Positions 44,388-54,201 of a stretch of DNA of 64,000 nt are shown here, in pieces; position 1 is the stretch's first letter; each line of letters starts with the position of its first letter. The stretch comes from Klebsiella pneumoniae. Its GTDB lineage: Bacteria > Pseudomonadota > Gammaproteobacteria > Pseudomonadales > UBA5518. Position numbers and translations under genes: made by a program. The DNA is taken from NCBI GenBank assembly GCA_945862145.1, contig CAMAXE010000001.1, positions 186,001-250,000 of the forward strand. The letters run 5' to 3'. The notes under the pieces are model-generated. The model saw nothing but the letters and a program-made list of their open reading frames with translations. It did not search any database and was not told where the DNA came from.

Positions 44388-44807
44388 TTACCAGTCTGCG
44401 GCGGCCTCGCCTTGCGCGCGCAGTGCCGCGCGCAATGTTGTTGCCGCTGAGGCGAGTTCCTCTGCGCTGCTCGCCTTGGCCCGTGCGAAGGACAAGTCCG
44501 CCATCTCCTCAGTTGGTATGAGGTGAAGGTGCGCGTGCGGCACCTCGAAGCCCGCCACGATCAACCCGACCCGAGCCGGATTCCACGCGACCTTGATCGC
44601 GCGCGTGATGCGCTGTGCGACCCGCATCAGATGCTGCGCTGTTGCCTCAGGCACGTGGTCCCAGTGATCGATCTCGGCGCGCGGGATCAGCAGTACGTGT
44701 CCCTCCCGTATGGGCTGGATGGTCATGAAAGCCACAACCTCGGAGTCTTTCCACACGAAATGGCCCGGCAGTTCGCCATTGATGATGCGCGTGAAGATGC
44801 TGGGCAT
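44388..44807 (-). CDS. HIT family nucleotide hydrolase/transferase
   Basis: A 139-residue histidine-triad protein. The active-site motif VPHAHLHLIP is complete, and FTRIINGELPGHFVWKDSEVVAF and EGHVLLIPRAEIDHW are typical of the Hint/HIT branch. HIT proteins hydrolyse nucleotide phosphoramidates or related adducts in the cytoplasm. The ATG at 44807 follows CGGAG. It lies 19 bases after the DUF2235 gene and probably shares its transcript. Confidence 0.9.
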   Translation of the reverse strand: MPSIFTRIINGELPGHFVWKDSEVVAFMTIQPIREGHVLLIPRAEIDHWDHVPEATAQHLMRVAQRITRAIKVAWNPARVGLIVAGFEVPHAHLHLIPTEEMADLSFARAKASSAEELASAATTLRAALRAQGEAAADW

Positions 44808-44826
44808 GTTGCGAACTCCGTCGGGC

Positions 44827-45840
44827 TCAGAGGGGTAGTCGTATCTGGTCGTCGCGCGCGAGGAATTCGCGCAGGTTCTTCGGGCGATACGAGGCATCGT
44901 GAAGGTAACGCTGCTCGGCGCTGGGGTGGAGGGTCTCGTCGGCGTTGCTCGTCCCGATCGCCCGCCAGGCCGTGCCCAGGCGCCGCGTGGGCAGCGGGAT
45001 GTGGGTATGCAGGAGCTCCGGACTGTCCTCGGCGAGCAGGCGCTCGAGCGCCGCATGGTCAATGCCAAGGCCTGCGCGCTCGGCCTGCGCGATCATCCAC
45101 GCAAGGCTGAGTCGCGAGAGGCCTGCCTCACGAGGACCGCCACCCACATCGGTGTGCGAGCCGCTGAACCAGGCCTGCTCGGTGCGCCTGCGGTCCGCGC
45201 GCGTGCGCCACAAGGCAGGGCGATAGGCCGCGCGGCGCTCGTCTATGGCCAAGGCATGACAGGCGTGCTCGACGATGCGGCTGATGGTCGTGTCGTGGAA
45301 GCTATGGCGCGTGGCGTCAAAGCCCGGAAAGAGATCGATCGGGATACCCCGCGCGCCAACGGTGTCCCATACGCCAAGGAACCGCACTTTCACCGAGCGC
45401 GCGCGGGGCTCGCGGAATTTCAGCGCGTTGTCGGCATCAGGGCCCCAGTGCGTACGGTAAACGTGATAGGCGTCCGGGATCTGTGACTCCCGGTGTTTCT
45501 CGAGCAGCCACACGTTGCGCAACATTCCGATGCACGAGCGCACCGCGTAGGCGCCCCGGCTGAAACCGAAAAAAAACAGCTCATCGCCGGGCGCATGATT
45601 CATCACGATGAAGCGGTAAAGAGACTGGATCTCGCGGTCGATGCCGCTGCCGAAGGCGCCGGCGCCAAGTGCATCGAAGCCGCCTTCGGAGCCAAGACCG
45701 GGGTGGTAGCAGGTGATTTGCTGCGTGCCGTCGGCGGCGACGGGCCGGATCAGCCGTGCCAAGCGCAACACGTTGGTGGCGCGCTGGGGCTTGTCGGCAT
45801 CCTGCCAGGTGCCATCGCAAAGAATCACCAGCCGTTTCAT
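44827..45840 (-). CDS. DUF2235 alpha/beta-hydrolase-fold protein
   Basis: A 337-residue protein. It has the DUF2235 start RLVILCDGTWQDADKP, a serine nucleophile elbow FFGFSRGAYAVRSC and an acid/His region near SHTDVGGG. Members include phospholipase-type Tle1 effectors of type VI secretion, but no signal, VgrG or immunity-like gene is adjacent, so a housekeeping hydrolase is as likely. The ATG at 45840 is followed by a HIT-family gene on the same strand. Confidence 0.85.
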   Translation of the reverse strand: MKRLVILCDGTWQDADKPQRATNVLRLARLIRPVAADGTQQITCYHPGLGSEGGFDALGAGAFGSGIDREIQSLYRFIVMNHAPGDELFFFGFSRGAYAVRSCIGMLRNVWLLEKHRESQIPDAYHVYRTHWGPDADNALKFREPRARSVKVRFLGVWDTVGARGIPIDLFPGFDATRHSFHDTTISRIVEHACHALAIDERRAAYRPALWRTRADRRRTEQAWFSGSHTDVGGGPREAGLSRLSLAWMIAQAERAGLGIDHAALERLLAEDSPELLHTHIPLPTRRLGTAWRAIGTSNADETLHPSAEQRYLHDASYRPKNLREFLARDDQIRLPL

Positions 45841-45957
45841 CGGGATCCGTCGTGTCGCGGTGACCGAAGTATAGAGCCCCGCGATGGCCGAGCGAAGTGG
45901 CCCAGAGCCTCAGTTAGACTGCCCGCATGCCGTTGCCCTGAACACCCGGAGCCTGCG

Positions 45958-46566
45958 ATGACAAAACTGCGCAATTTCGTCCTCACCGCCCTGCTCGGCG
46001 GGCTTGCGGTGATCCTGCCGCTGTTGCTGTTCCTGGCGATTGCCCGCTGGCTTGCGGGCATGCTCCGGGAGCTGACACGTCCGCTGGCCCAACTGATCGG
46101 CCCTCACATTGCCGGTGGCGATACGGTGGCGTTCATGGTGGCGCTGCTTGCGCTGCTGCTCGCGTGCTTTGTGACCGGGATCCTGGTGCGGACCCGCTTC
46201 GGCGGCATGTTGTGGGATACCGTCGACCACGTTCTGGCGAAACTCACTCCCGGCTACGCAACGCTGCGCGATACGGTGGGGCAGTTGCTCGGCGCGGGGC
46301 AGGGCAGCTCTGCCCTGCGCGGTGATGTGGCGCTGGTGCGCCTGGCGGGGCCGGGCTCGGCGGTGAGTCAACTCGCGATCGTGACGGCCCGGCATGACGA
46401 CGGCAGTTTCACGGTGTATGTGCCCACGGCGCCACTGCCCACGCAGGGCTTCGTGTACCACCTGCGGCCAGATGTGGTGGAACTGCGCCCGGAGATAAGT
46501 TTCGAGGCCGCGATGCGCATGGTGCTGGCCTGCGGCTCAGGGGCCGCCGATCTTTTGCCGGGTTGA
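45958..46566 (+). CDS. DUF502 family membrane protein
   Basis: A 202-residue inner-membrane protein with two N-terminal helices (NFVLTALLGGLAVILPLLLF and VAFMVALLALLLACFVTGIL) and a soluble C-terminal domain. DUF502 members have the PTGYATLRDTVGQLL-like segment seen here as LTPGYATLRDTVGQLLG. Function is unknown. The ATG at 45958 gives the conserved N-terminus; reading frames extending upstream to 45493 are antisense to the DUF2235 gene and were not used. Confidence 0.83.
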   Translation: MTKLRNFVLTALLGGLAVILPLLLFLAIARWLAGMLRELTRPLAQLIGPHIAGGDTVAFMVALLALLLACFVTGILVRTRFGGMLWDTVDHVLAKLTPGYATLRDTVGQLLGAGQGSSALRGDVALVRLAGPGSAVSQLAIVTARHDDGSFTVYVPTAPLPTQGFVYHLRPDVVELRPEISFEAAMRMVLACGSGAADLLPG

Positions 46567-46576
46567 GCGCAACCGC

Positions 46577-47443
<867 letters not shown>

Positions 47444-47570
47444 GTCTCGTAGTTTTTGCTGCCGTTGCGCAAGTACCGTTCCCGCGGCGCCGCGGATCTG
47501 TGACCGCAGGCAGGCCCAATCTCAGGGCGCGTGAGTTAGCATGCGGCTTCAACCCGCCCGGAGGATCCCC

Positions 47571-48263
47571 ATGCGCTATGCACTCCTGCTCACACTCGTA
47601 TTGCCCGTCCTGCAGGCCCATGCGGCCAATACACAGGGACTCGATTACAACCTGGTCCGGCTCGATGCTTCCGCCACGGCCGAAGTCCGTAACGACCAGA
47701 TGCGCGTGCAGCTGTGGGTGGAGCACACCGCCCGCGATGCCGGCGCCCTGCCGGAGCTGGTGAATGCCGATATGCGCTGGGCGCTCGACGTGTCCAAGCG
47801 CCATCCCGCGGTGAGGGCTCAGACGGGCGAGTACAGCACTCAGCCCGAGTACGCATCCACCCGGATCGTGGGTTGGCGTGCCTTGCAGGAACTGGTGCTC
47901 GAGGGCGAGGATTTCGGCGCGGTGAGTGCGCTGGTCTCCGCCCTTCAAGAGAAGCTGCAGGTGCGCGGGATGCAGTTCCTGCCTACCCGTGCCACGCGGT
48001 TGAAGGCCGAGGCCGATCTCACCCGCGACGCGATCAAGGCCTTCAGTGATCGCGCCACGCTGATCAGCGAAGCCATGAGTGCCAAGGGTTATGAGGTGGT
48101 GGAGGTGAGCGTGGGCAGCGCGCCGGAGCAAGTTATGTACGGGCGTGCTCCCCAGATGATGATGCGCGTGGCTGCGGATGCCGCTGCCGCGCCACCGATC
48201 GCGGTCGAGGGCGGCACAGCTACCATCACCGTAAATGTGAACGGCCAGATCCAGCTGCGCTGA
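47571..48263 (+). CDS. SIMPL (DUF541) domain periplasmic protein
   Basis: A 230-residue exported protein with a signal peptide (MRYALLLTLVLPVLQAHA) and a SIMPL domain covering the rest (ATAEVRNDQMRVQLWVEHTA to GTATITVNVNGQIQL). Family members such as E. coli YggE are linked to oxidative stress; the mechanism is unknown. The ATG at 47571 has GGAGG 6 bases upstream, which decides against an in-frame ATG at 47541. A nested hairpin follows the stop. Confidence 0.85.
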   Translation: MRYALLLTLVLPVLQAHAANTQGLDYNLVRLDASATAEVRNDQMRVQLWVEHTARDAGALPELVNADMRWALDVSKRHPAVRAQTGEYSTQPEYASTRIVGWRALQELVLEGEDFGAVSALVSALQEKLQVRGMQFLPTRATRLKAEADLTRDAIKAFSDRATLISEAMSAKGYEVVEVSVGSAPEQVMYGRAPQMMMRVAADAAAAPPIAVEGGTATITVNVNGQIQLR

Positions 48264-48266
48264 ACT

Positions 48267-48309
48267 GGAGCCGGTGCACTCCCCTGCACGAGCAGGGGAG
48301 GCGGGCTCC
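48267..48309. terminator. Nested hairpin between convergent SIMPL and folD genes
   Basis: The inner stem is a perfect 8-base pair, CTCCCCTG (48279-48286) and CAGGGGAG (48293-48300), with a six-base loop. GGAGCC (48267-48272) and GGCTCC (48304-48309) can extend it as an outer stem. It begins a few bases after the SIMPL stop and lies between two convergent genes, so it could serve both. There is no adjacent T-run (TTTT is 12 bases later), so it may be only partly effective. Confidence 0.5.
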
Positions 48310-48335
48310 GGGGGAGATCTAGCGTTTTCCGCTAA

Positions 48336-49178
48336 TCAGTTCGCGGCTCGCTCAGCGGCGTCCACGGTCTGATAGATCAGCGTATTGATCGTCATGGGGC
48401 CCACGCCGCCTGGCACCGGCGTAATGGCTGCTACCCGATCGCCCAGCGGGCCGAGTTCGATATCACCCACACCACCAGGGTGGTAGCCCGCGTCCACAAC
48501 CACTGCGCCGTCCTTGATCCACGACGCGCGGATGAACTCCGGCCTGCCTACTGCGCCGACGATCACATCGGCCTGCCGCACGAAGGACTCGAGCCCTTGG
48601 GTGCGTGAGTGGCAGATCGTTACGGTGCAGTTGGCATTCAGCAACATCAGGGACATCGGCTTGCCGAGGATGGGGCTGCGACCGACCACCACCGCGTGCT
48701 TGCCCGCCAGTGGTATGTCGTAGGCCGCGAGCAGTCGCATGATGCCCGCGGGCGTGGCCGAGCCATAGGCGTGCTCGCCCATTGCCATGCGCCCGAAGCC
48801 CAGGCAGGTGACGCCGTCCACATCCTTGGCGAGTGCGATGGTGTCAAAGCACAGGCGCTCGTCGATCTGGGGCGGCGCCGGGTGCTGCAGCAGGATGCCG
48901 TGGCAGTCGGGGTTGGCGTTCAGTTCCTGGATACGGGCGAGCAGCTGCTCGGTGGTGGTGCTGGAGGGGAGCTCGACCGCGATCGACTCCATGCCCACGC
49001 GCTTGCAGGCGTTCTGCTTCATGCGCACGTAGGTGGCGCTGGCCGGGTCATCGCCGACCAGGATGGTCGCGAGGATCGGCGTGCGTCCGGTCTTCTCCCG
49101 GATTGCCGCTACACGGGTGCTGAGCTCGGATTCGGTCTTCTGGGCGACGGCTTTGCCATCGAGGATGAGAGCGGACAT
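48336..49178 (-). CDS. folD: Methylenetetrahydrofolate dehydrogenase/cyclohydrolase FolD
   Basis: A 280-residue bifunctional enzyme interconverting methylene-, methenyl- and formyl-tetrahydrofolate. Family motifs are [20 protein letters not shown] with the catalytic lysine, [13 protein letters not shown], the NADP-binding [17 protein letters not shown] and [16 protein letters not shown]. Start ATG 49178. Its location beside a tRNA-Pro/His/Arg cluster is typical in gammaproteobacteria, though the expected trigger-factor gene is not beyond the tRNAs here. Confidence 0.96.
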   Translation of the reverse strand: MSALILDGKAVAQKTESELSTRVAAIREKTGRTPILATILVGDDPASATYVRMKQNACKRVGMESIAVELPSSTTTEQLLARIQELNANPDCHGILLQHPAPPQIDERLCFDTIALAKDVDGVTCLGFGRMAMGEHAYGSATPAGIMRLLAAYDIPLAGKHAVVVGRSPILGKPMSLMLLNANCTVTICHSRTQGLESFVRQADVIVGAVGRPEFIRASWIKDGAVVVDAGYHPGGVGDIELGPLGDRVAAITPVPGGVGPMTINTLIYQTVDAAERAAN

Positions 49179-49283
49179 GGTGCTGAAGTTCCTTGCGTGA
49201 GGTCAGTGGCAGTGCCGGGCGGCCTGTATTCTCGCATTGCCATCCGCGCCGGCCAAGCGTCGCCAAATTCCCCCCGCGCTTGA

Positions 49284-49313
49284 TTGACGCTCCGAACGGG
49301 CGGCCAGTACTAT
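49284..49313 (+). promoter_or_regulatory. Promoter of the tRNA-Pro/tRNA-His transcript
   Basis: TTGACG (49284-49289) and TACTAT (49308-49313) are separated by 18 bases, followed by the GC-rich discriminator CGCGGCCCCG typical of stringently controlled stable RNA promoters. Transcription would start near 49320, about 29 bases before tRNA-Pro. Confidence 0.6.
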
Positions 49314-49348
49314 CGCGGCCCCGAGTGGGGCTGTGGCGATCGAGATTT

Positions 49349-49425
49349 CGGGGTATAGCGCAGTCTGGTAGCGCGCCTGCTTTGGGAGCAGGATGTCGGG
49401 GGTTCGAATCCCTCTACCCCGACCA
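49349..49425 (+). tRNA. tRNA-Pro (anticodon TGG)
   Basis: A 77-base cloverleaf. The acceptor arms CGGGGTA and TACCCCG pair fully with the C1-G72 pair usual for proline tRNAs. The anticodon stem CCTGC/GCAGG holds the loop TTTGGGA with TGG at 49383-49385, the T loop is GTTCGAATC, and CCA is encoded (49423-49425). Confidence 0.96.
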
Positions 49426-49448
49426 CGTCGTCCGGTGTGAAGTTCAGT

Positions 49449-49525
49449 GGTGGCTGTAGCTCAGTTGGTAGAGCACGGGACTGTGACTCCCGGTGTCGCG
49501 GGTTCAATCCCCGTCAGCCACCCCA
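49449..49525 (+). tRNA. tRNA-His (anticodon GTG)
   Basis: The extra G at position -1 (49449) faces C73, the identity element of histidine tRNA. The acceptor arm GTGGCTG pairs with CAGCCAC. The stem CGGGA/TCCCG encloses the loop CTGTGAC with anticodon GTG at 49483-49485, the T loop is GTTCAATCC, and CCA is encoded. It lies 23 bases after tRNA-Pro and shares its promoter. Confidence 0.96.
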
Positions 49526-49673
49526 TTTATTTCAACGACTTACACCGCGCAACTGGCTGGACTTCCAGCGGTTTCAGAATTGACTTCCGAATAGTTAGTG
49601 CTGGTCATTCACCCAGCGTCTCGCGGTACCCTGTGGCCTCACGGGTCTCCCTGACCCGGCAACGGAGCGCGTG

Positions 49674-50477
49674 ATGTCCTTCGTCAAGATCGAGACGCCC
49701 CGCCCGGGCGTCGCACTCGTAACCCTCGATCGCCCGGAGCGCATGAACGCCATGGCGTTCGACGTGATGGTTCCGCTCCGCGAGGCGCTGGAGGAGCTGA
49801 GTTTCGACAACAGCGTGCGCGTGGTGGTGTTGACGGGAGCGGGGGAGGGCTTCTGCTCGGGTGCGGACCTTGTAGACCCGGGCTATCTGCCGATTTTCGA
49901 TGGGATCGGTGTTCCGGGCATCGCACGGCGCGCGATGAAAGTGCTTGAGGATGTGATCTCCTCGCTGCGCGATATGCACCAACCGGTGATCGCAGCCATC
50001 AACGGTCCGGCGATCGGCGGTGGATTCTGCCTTGCCATGGCAACCGACATTCGCCTTGCTTCAGACACCGCCTACTTCAGGGCCGCTGGCATCAATAACG
50101 GTCTCACCGCAGCCGAACTCGGCTTGAGCTACACCTTGCCGCGTGCCATAGGCGCCTCGCGCGCCTTCGAGATCATGCTGAGCGGACGTGATGTCGACGC
50201 CACCGAGGCCGCAGCGATCGGGCTGGTATCGCGGACGCTGCCCGGCGATCAACTGCTCGAGGCCTGTTACGCGCTGGCGGAGCGCATCAGCGGCTACAGC
50301 CAGATCGGCGTTGAGCTCACCAAACAGATGCTCTGGGCCGGGCTCGAGGCGGGAAGCATGCACTCCCACATGAACCACGAGGGCCACGCCCAGCTCTTCG
50401 TGCGCATGACCACGCGCAACTTCGAAGAAGCCATAAAAGCCCGTCGCGAGAAACGCACGCCGGTGTTCAAGGATTGA
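49674..50477 (+). CDS. Enoyl-CoA hydratase/isomerase family protein
   Basis: A 267-residue crotonase-fold enzyme. The oxyanion-hole and CoA-binding stretches are GEGFCSGADLVD and INGPAIGGGFCLAMATDIRLAS, and SRAFEIMLSGRDVDATEAAAIG follows. The glutamate positions suit hydratase or isomerase chemistry on an acyl-CoA; the substrate is unknown. ATG 49674 has ACGGAG upstream; a GTG directly before it adds one residue. It sits between tRNA-His and tRNA-Arg, breaking a tRNA cluster. Confidence 0.87.
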   Translation: MSFVKIETPRPGVALVTLDRPERMNAMAFDVMVPLREALEELSFDNSVRVVVLTGAGEGFCSGADLVDPGYLPIFDGIGVPGIARRAMKVLEDVISSLRDMHQPVIAAINGPAIGGGFCLAMATDIRLASDTAYFRAAGINNGLTAAELGLSYTLPRAIGASRAFEIMLSGRDVDATEAAAIGLVSRTLPGDQLLEACYALAERISGYSQIGVELTKQMLWAGLEAGSMHSHMNHEGHAQLFVRMTTRNFEEAIKARREKRTPVFKD

Positions 50478-50514
50478 AGCTTCATCAAACTGGCCGCAGT
50501 CCGCGGCCCGCCGC

Positions 50515-50520
50515 TACAAT
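50515..50520 (+). promoter_or_regulatory. -10 element of tRNA-Arg promoter
   Basis: TACAAT (five of six to consensus) lies 9 bases before the tRNA-Arg start. The best -35, TGGCCG at 50491 with an 18-base spacer, matches only three of six positions. A promoter of its own is plausible because the enoyl-CoA hydratase gene separates this tRNA from the Pro/His pair. Confidence 0.45.
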
Positions 50521-50529
50521 CCGCTCCAC

Positions 50530-50606
50530 GCGCCCGTAGCTCAGTTGGATAGAGCACCCGCCTTCTAAGCGGGTGGTCAGAGGTTCGAGTCCTCTCGGGC
50601 GCGCCA
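50530..50606 (+). tRNA. tRNA-Arg (anticodon TCT)
   Basis: A 77-base cloverleaf. Acceptor arms GCGCCCG and CGGGCGC pair, the anticodon stem CCCGC/GCGGG holds CTTCTAA with TCT at 50564-50566, the T loop is GTTCGAGTC, and discriminator G plus CCA are encoded. tRNA-Arg genes are common integration sites; the segment to its right looks accessory. No repeat of its 3' end was recognised farther along. Confidence 0.96.
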
Positions 50607-50775
50607 ATTAAATCAATACGTTGTATAAATTCCCCCGGCGATCTCTACGTCGCAGAGTGCACACAGAGTGCAGGGGACTCGCCCGGCGCCTGTTCGTGGA
50701 AACGGGGTAGAACCCGTCAATGTGGGCAATGCGGTAACATCGCGCGTCCAGCACAAAAATTGAATCGGGACGCAA

Positions 50776-51774
50776 ATGAATCTTCACCGCCTTGGGGTGA
50801 CGAGCCTCGAGGTATCGCCGCTTTGCCTCGGCACGATGTCGATGGGAAGCTCTGCCTGGAAGCGGTGGGTGCTGGATGAGGCTGACTCGATTCCACTTTT
50901 GCGTCGCGCGCTCGACCTTGGCATCAATTTCTTTGACATGGCCGACTGGTATTCGCTTGGCCGCAACGAAGAAGTGGTCGGGCAGAATCTGCTGAAGATG
51001 AGCTCTCGCGACAATCTTGTGCTTGCAACCAAAGTTTTCTATCCCATGAGCGACGACCCGAAAGACCGCGGCCTTTCGCGCGAACACATCGCCAGCTCCA
51101 TCGACCGGTCGCTGAAACGTATCGGAACCGATTACATCGACCTCTACGTCATCCACGCTTTCGACAGCGAAACGCTCGTCGAGGAAACGATGGAGGCGCT
51201 GCACGCCACGGTACGCGCCGGTAAGGTGCGCTATCTCGGCGCATCGACCATGTACGCGTGGCAGTTCGCGAAGATGAACCATGTCGCCGCAGTGCATGGC
51301 TGGACGCCATTCGTCAATATGCAGTGCCAGTACAACCTGCTGTACCGAGAGGAAGAACGGGAGATGTTCCCCTACTGCCGGGATCAGGGCATCGCCCTCA
51401 CGACTTTCAGTCCGCTGGCGCGGGGGTTTCTTGCGCGCGATGTCAGCGCGACCTCGCGCACGGCCCACGATCTTCACCAGGAGTTTTATGGCGATGCAAT
51501 CGATCGCGAGGTCGCGCGCCGCGTGGGGGAGGTTGCGGCGCGTCGTGGCGTGAGCCGCGCGCACGTGGCGATGGCCTGGGTCGCGGGGAGCCCTCACACA
51601 AATGTGCCCATCGTCGGGGCTGCAAACACCCGGCAGATCGACGTTGCTGCCGCGGCCCTGTCGCTAAAACTTGATGCCGGCGAGCGGGAATTTCTCGAAG
51701 CGCCGTACCGACCGCGTGATGAGATCAACGATCAGAACCCGCTGCGCCGGCCACGCGCACTTTGGCCGGACTAG
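50776..51774 (+). CDS. Aldo/keto reductase
   Basis: A 332-residue NADPH-dependent reductase of the AKR superfamily. The catalytic tetrad positions are visible: Asp and Tyr in [14 protein letters not shown], Lys in LATKVFY, His in [30 protein letters not shown] and GAANTRQID are family features of the voltage-gated potassium channel beta-like AKRs. Substrate unknown. First gene after tRNA-Arg, with a relatively AT-rich leader. Confidence 0.88.
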   Translation: MNLHRLGVTSLEVSPLCLGTMSMGSSAWKRWVLDEADSIPLLRRALDLGINFFDMADWYSLGRNEEVVGQNLLKMSSRDNLVLATKVFYPMSDDPKDRGLSREHIASSIDRSLKRIGTDYIDLYVIHAFDSETLVEETMEALHATVRAGKVRYLGASTMYAWQFAKMNHVAAVHGWTPFVNMQCQYNLLYREEEREMFPYCRDQGIALTTFSPLARGFLARDVSATSRTAHDLHQEFYGDAIDREVARRVGEVAARRGVSRAHVAMAWVAGSPHTNVPIVGAANTRQIDVAAAALSLKLDAGEREFLEAPYRPRDEINDQNPLRRPRALWPD

Positions 51775-51803
51775 CCTGCAACCCGTGGCTCGGGAGAGAA
51801 ACC

Positions 51804-52718
51804 ATGTTGCTGAAGTCGTTCGAGTCGAATGCGTCATCTGCAGATGTCATCGACGCTCTGCGCCGCGATGGGGGTGTGATTGTCCGCAACCTGGCCCCGG
51901 TCAGCCTGATTGACGCCTGTGCGGCGGAGCTTCGATTGAAGTTCGATGAGTTTGAGGAAAGTCAGCGCACGGACTTCAGTGGTGCGAAGACGCTTCGCTG
52001 CGGCGGCGTTCTGCGCTATGCACCGACCTGCGCGGAGTTGATCTCGCACCGGATGGTACTGGACGTGGCGGATGCAATCCTGCTGCCCTCATGCGCCGAT
52101 TACCAGATCGGGAGCACTACTGGGATCGAGATTCTGCCCGGTGAGAGCGACCAGCAACTGCATCGTGACGATACGTGCTATCCGATTCAGTTCGCGGGAC
52201 TCGAACTCCAGATTGGTGTGATGTGGGCGTTCACCGACTTTACAGCGGAGAACGGGGCAACGCGCGTGGTGCCCGGCAGTCACCGCTTTCTCCGGGCGTG
52301 GCACAGGCCGGACCTCACACAATGGACACAGGCAGTCATGCCGACAGGCTCTGCTGTTTTCTATCTCGGATCAACTTGGCACGGCGGCGGTGCAAACCAC
52401 AGCCACACTCCCCGGAGCGGACTGATCAATACCTATTGTCTGGGCTGGCTTCGCTCGGAGGAGAACCACACTCTAGAGGTGCCTCCGCAATCGGCGCGGC
52501 AGTACGACGAACGAGTTCGGCGCCTGCTGGGGTATACGACTCATGGGGCCGGTCACGATCTGCTCGGCTACTACGACGGCAATGATCCGGTCTGGGTGCG
52601 GCAAGATGAATCCGCGGCTGTCGCGCGCGGGCAAGTGGCTGCAGGCGCGGATTTACGCCCACCATCATCGTCGCAGGTTGCGCGTGCGGCGGCTCAGAAA
52701 AACGCGTGCGATCATTGA
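51804..52718 (+). CDS. Phytanoyl-CoA dioxygenase (PhyH) family protein
   Basis: A 304-residue Fe(II)/2-oxoglutarate dioxygenase. The metal ligands are HRDDT (His and Asp) and a downstream histidine in [15 protein letters not shown], whose arginine fits the 2-oxoglutarate contact. It could hydroxylate a lipid or small secondary metabolite; the substrate is not readable. The ATG at 51804 follows GGGAGAG. It is 29 bases after the aldo/keto reductase and 37 bases before a transporter, suggesting a catabolic operon. Confidence 0.83.
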   Translation: MLLKSFESNASSADVIDALRRDGGVIVRNLAPVSLIDACAAELRLKFDEFEESQRTDFSGAKTLRCGGVLRYAPTCAELISHRMVLDVADAILLPSCADYQIGSTTGIEILPGESDQQLHRDDTCYPIQFAGLELQIGVMWAFTDFTAENGATRVVPGSHRFLRAWHRPDLTQWTQAVMPTGSAVFYLGSTWHGGGANHSHTPRSGLINTYCLGWLRSEENHTLEVPPQSARQYDERVRRLLGYTTHGAGHDLLGYYDGNDPVWVRQDESAAVARGQVAAGADLRPPSSSQVARAAAQKNACDH

Positions 52719-52755
52719 CGCGGCGGATTGAGAGTCCGGCAAAGGTTCCCGGCTG

Positions 52756-54144
52756 ATGACGAGGGTTGCACCGCTTTCCCGTCTGGCTTTCGCGTGCAGC
52801 GGGGTCCCCACCGCGGGCATCATCAGCAATGGGATCGACTATTTCCTGTTCTTTTTCTACAGCCAGGTCGTTGGTCTTTCCGCCGGCCTGACCGGTCTCG
52901 CGCTCGCGCTCGCGCTCTCGATTGACGCGATCGCCAGTCCTTTGGTCGGCTACGCGTCCGACAACCTACGGTCCCGCCTAGGCCGGCGGCATCCGTTCAT
53001 GTACGCCTCGATCCTGCCGTTGTCCGTCTTGTACGTGCTTGTGTGGTATCCGCCCGTGGAGGCAAGTTCGCAGTCGGCCCTGTTCGGTTATCTCCTGACG
53101 CTGTCAGTTCTCCTGCGACTGTCGATGACGTTGTTCGACGTGCCGGTCCGGACGATGGTGGCGGAACTGACCGCGGACTATGACGAACGCACGCGGCTTG
53201 CGTCGCTGCCGATTTCGGCGAGCTGGTTCATCGGTGCGGTGATGACGATCACTATGTATGGCGTTTGGCTCAAGGACTCCGCGGAGTTCGCAAGTGGCCA
53301 GACCAACATCGTCGGCTATCAGCATGCTGCCTTATTCTGGGGAGCGATCATCCTGGCTGCGCTGCTGTTCTCCACCATCGGGCTTCATCCGGAAATTCCT
53401 CGTCTTCACAAGAAGACCGCGGAGCAGGCTCCGAGTCTCAAGGACATGACACGCTCGTTCGGCCAACTCTTTCAGGTCCGATCGTTGCGCGCGTTGCTGC
53501 TGTCCAGTCTGTTCGTGGGAATCGGCCTCGGCGCAACCGCCGCGCTCTGGATCTATCAGTACAGCTTCTTCTACGGAATCCGGAGCGAGCAGATGACGGT
53601 CCTGATGGTGGTTGAGGGGCTCGCGTCACTGGCGGTCGCCCCGGTCATCCGGAGGTTTGTCGTTAAGGGCGACAAGAGAATCATGGCCATCCGGTTTCTG
53701 ACCGCATCCGTGGCGATCAGCATGATCCTGCCGCCGCTGCTTGTGCTGAAACTGATTCCGGAGCGCGGAAGCGAGGGCCTGTGGTGGCTCCTTGCGGCCT
53801 ATGACTTCCTCAGCCAGCTGCTGTGGATCGTGACAGCTTCCATCATTTACTCCCTGTATGCAGACGTCACCGACAATGTGGCGGAGTCGATGGGTAAGCG
53901 TCTGGAGGGGGTGATTTTCGCGTACCAGGTCTTTGTCGACAAAGTCGCGGCGGCACTGGGCGCATTACTCGCGGGGTTGCTGCTTACCCTGATCAACTAC
54001 CCAGCCGCCGCAGAAAACGCCACGATTTCCGAGCCAGTTCTTGCGTGGCTTGGGCTGGGCTACATGGGCGTGTGGTTCGTGTTCGCGTCTGCCGGGATCT
54101 GGTTTGTTTCCAACTGCGAGTTCACGCGACCGCTCCGGACGTAG
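52756..54144 (+). CDS. GPH/MelB-type MFS transporter
   Basis: A 462-residue membrane protein with about 12 helices. ALSIDAIASPLVGYASDNLR followed by SRLGRRHPFMY is the loop 2-3 motif of the glycoside-pentoside-hexuronide cation symporter family, which takes up sugars or other small organic solutes. Co-directional with the AKR and PhyH genes, so it may import their substrate. Confidence 0.83.
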   Translation: MTRVAPLSRLAFACSGVPTAGIISNGIDYFLFFFYSQVVGLSAGLTGLALALALSIDAIASPLVGYASDNLRSRLGRRHPFMYASILPLSVLYVLVWYPPVEASSQSALFGYLLTLSVLLRLSMTLFDVPVRTMVAELTADYDERTRLASLPISASWFIGAVMTITMYGVWLKDSAEFASGQTNIVGYQHAALFWGAIILAALLFSTIGLHPEIPRLHKKTAEQAPSLKDMTRSFGQLFQVRSLRALLLSSLFVGIGLGATAALWIYQYSFFYGIRSEQMTVLMVVEGLASLAVAPVIRRFVVKGDKRIMAIRFLTASVAISMILPPLLVLKLIPERGSEGLWWLLAAYDFLSQLLWIVTASIIYSLYADVTDNVAESMGKRLEGVIFAYQVFVDKVAAALGALLAGLLLTLINYPAAAENATISEPVLAWLGLGYMGVWFVFASAGIWFVSNCEFTRPLRT

Positions 54145-54201
54145 CGGCGAGGCTCGGGCGCTTTGGCAGCTGCCATCGCGCTCGCGTTCAGGCGGTCGTG
54201 A

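Noticed and set aside
44827-45840. DUF2235 protein as a type VI secretion effector
   Set aside because: No VgrG, Hcp, PAAR or immunity-like gene nearby.
45493-45957. Upstream extension of the DUF502 gene
   Set aside because: It is antisense to the DUF2235 gene; the conserved DUF502 N-terminus begins at 45958.
54164-54175. Perfect palindrome TGGCAGCTGCCA between the transporter and the GFA gene
   Set aside because: It has no loop to form a hairpin terminator and lies between convergent genes, so an operator role is unlikely; probably chance.
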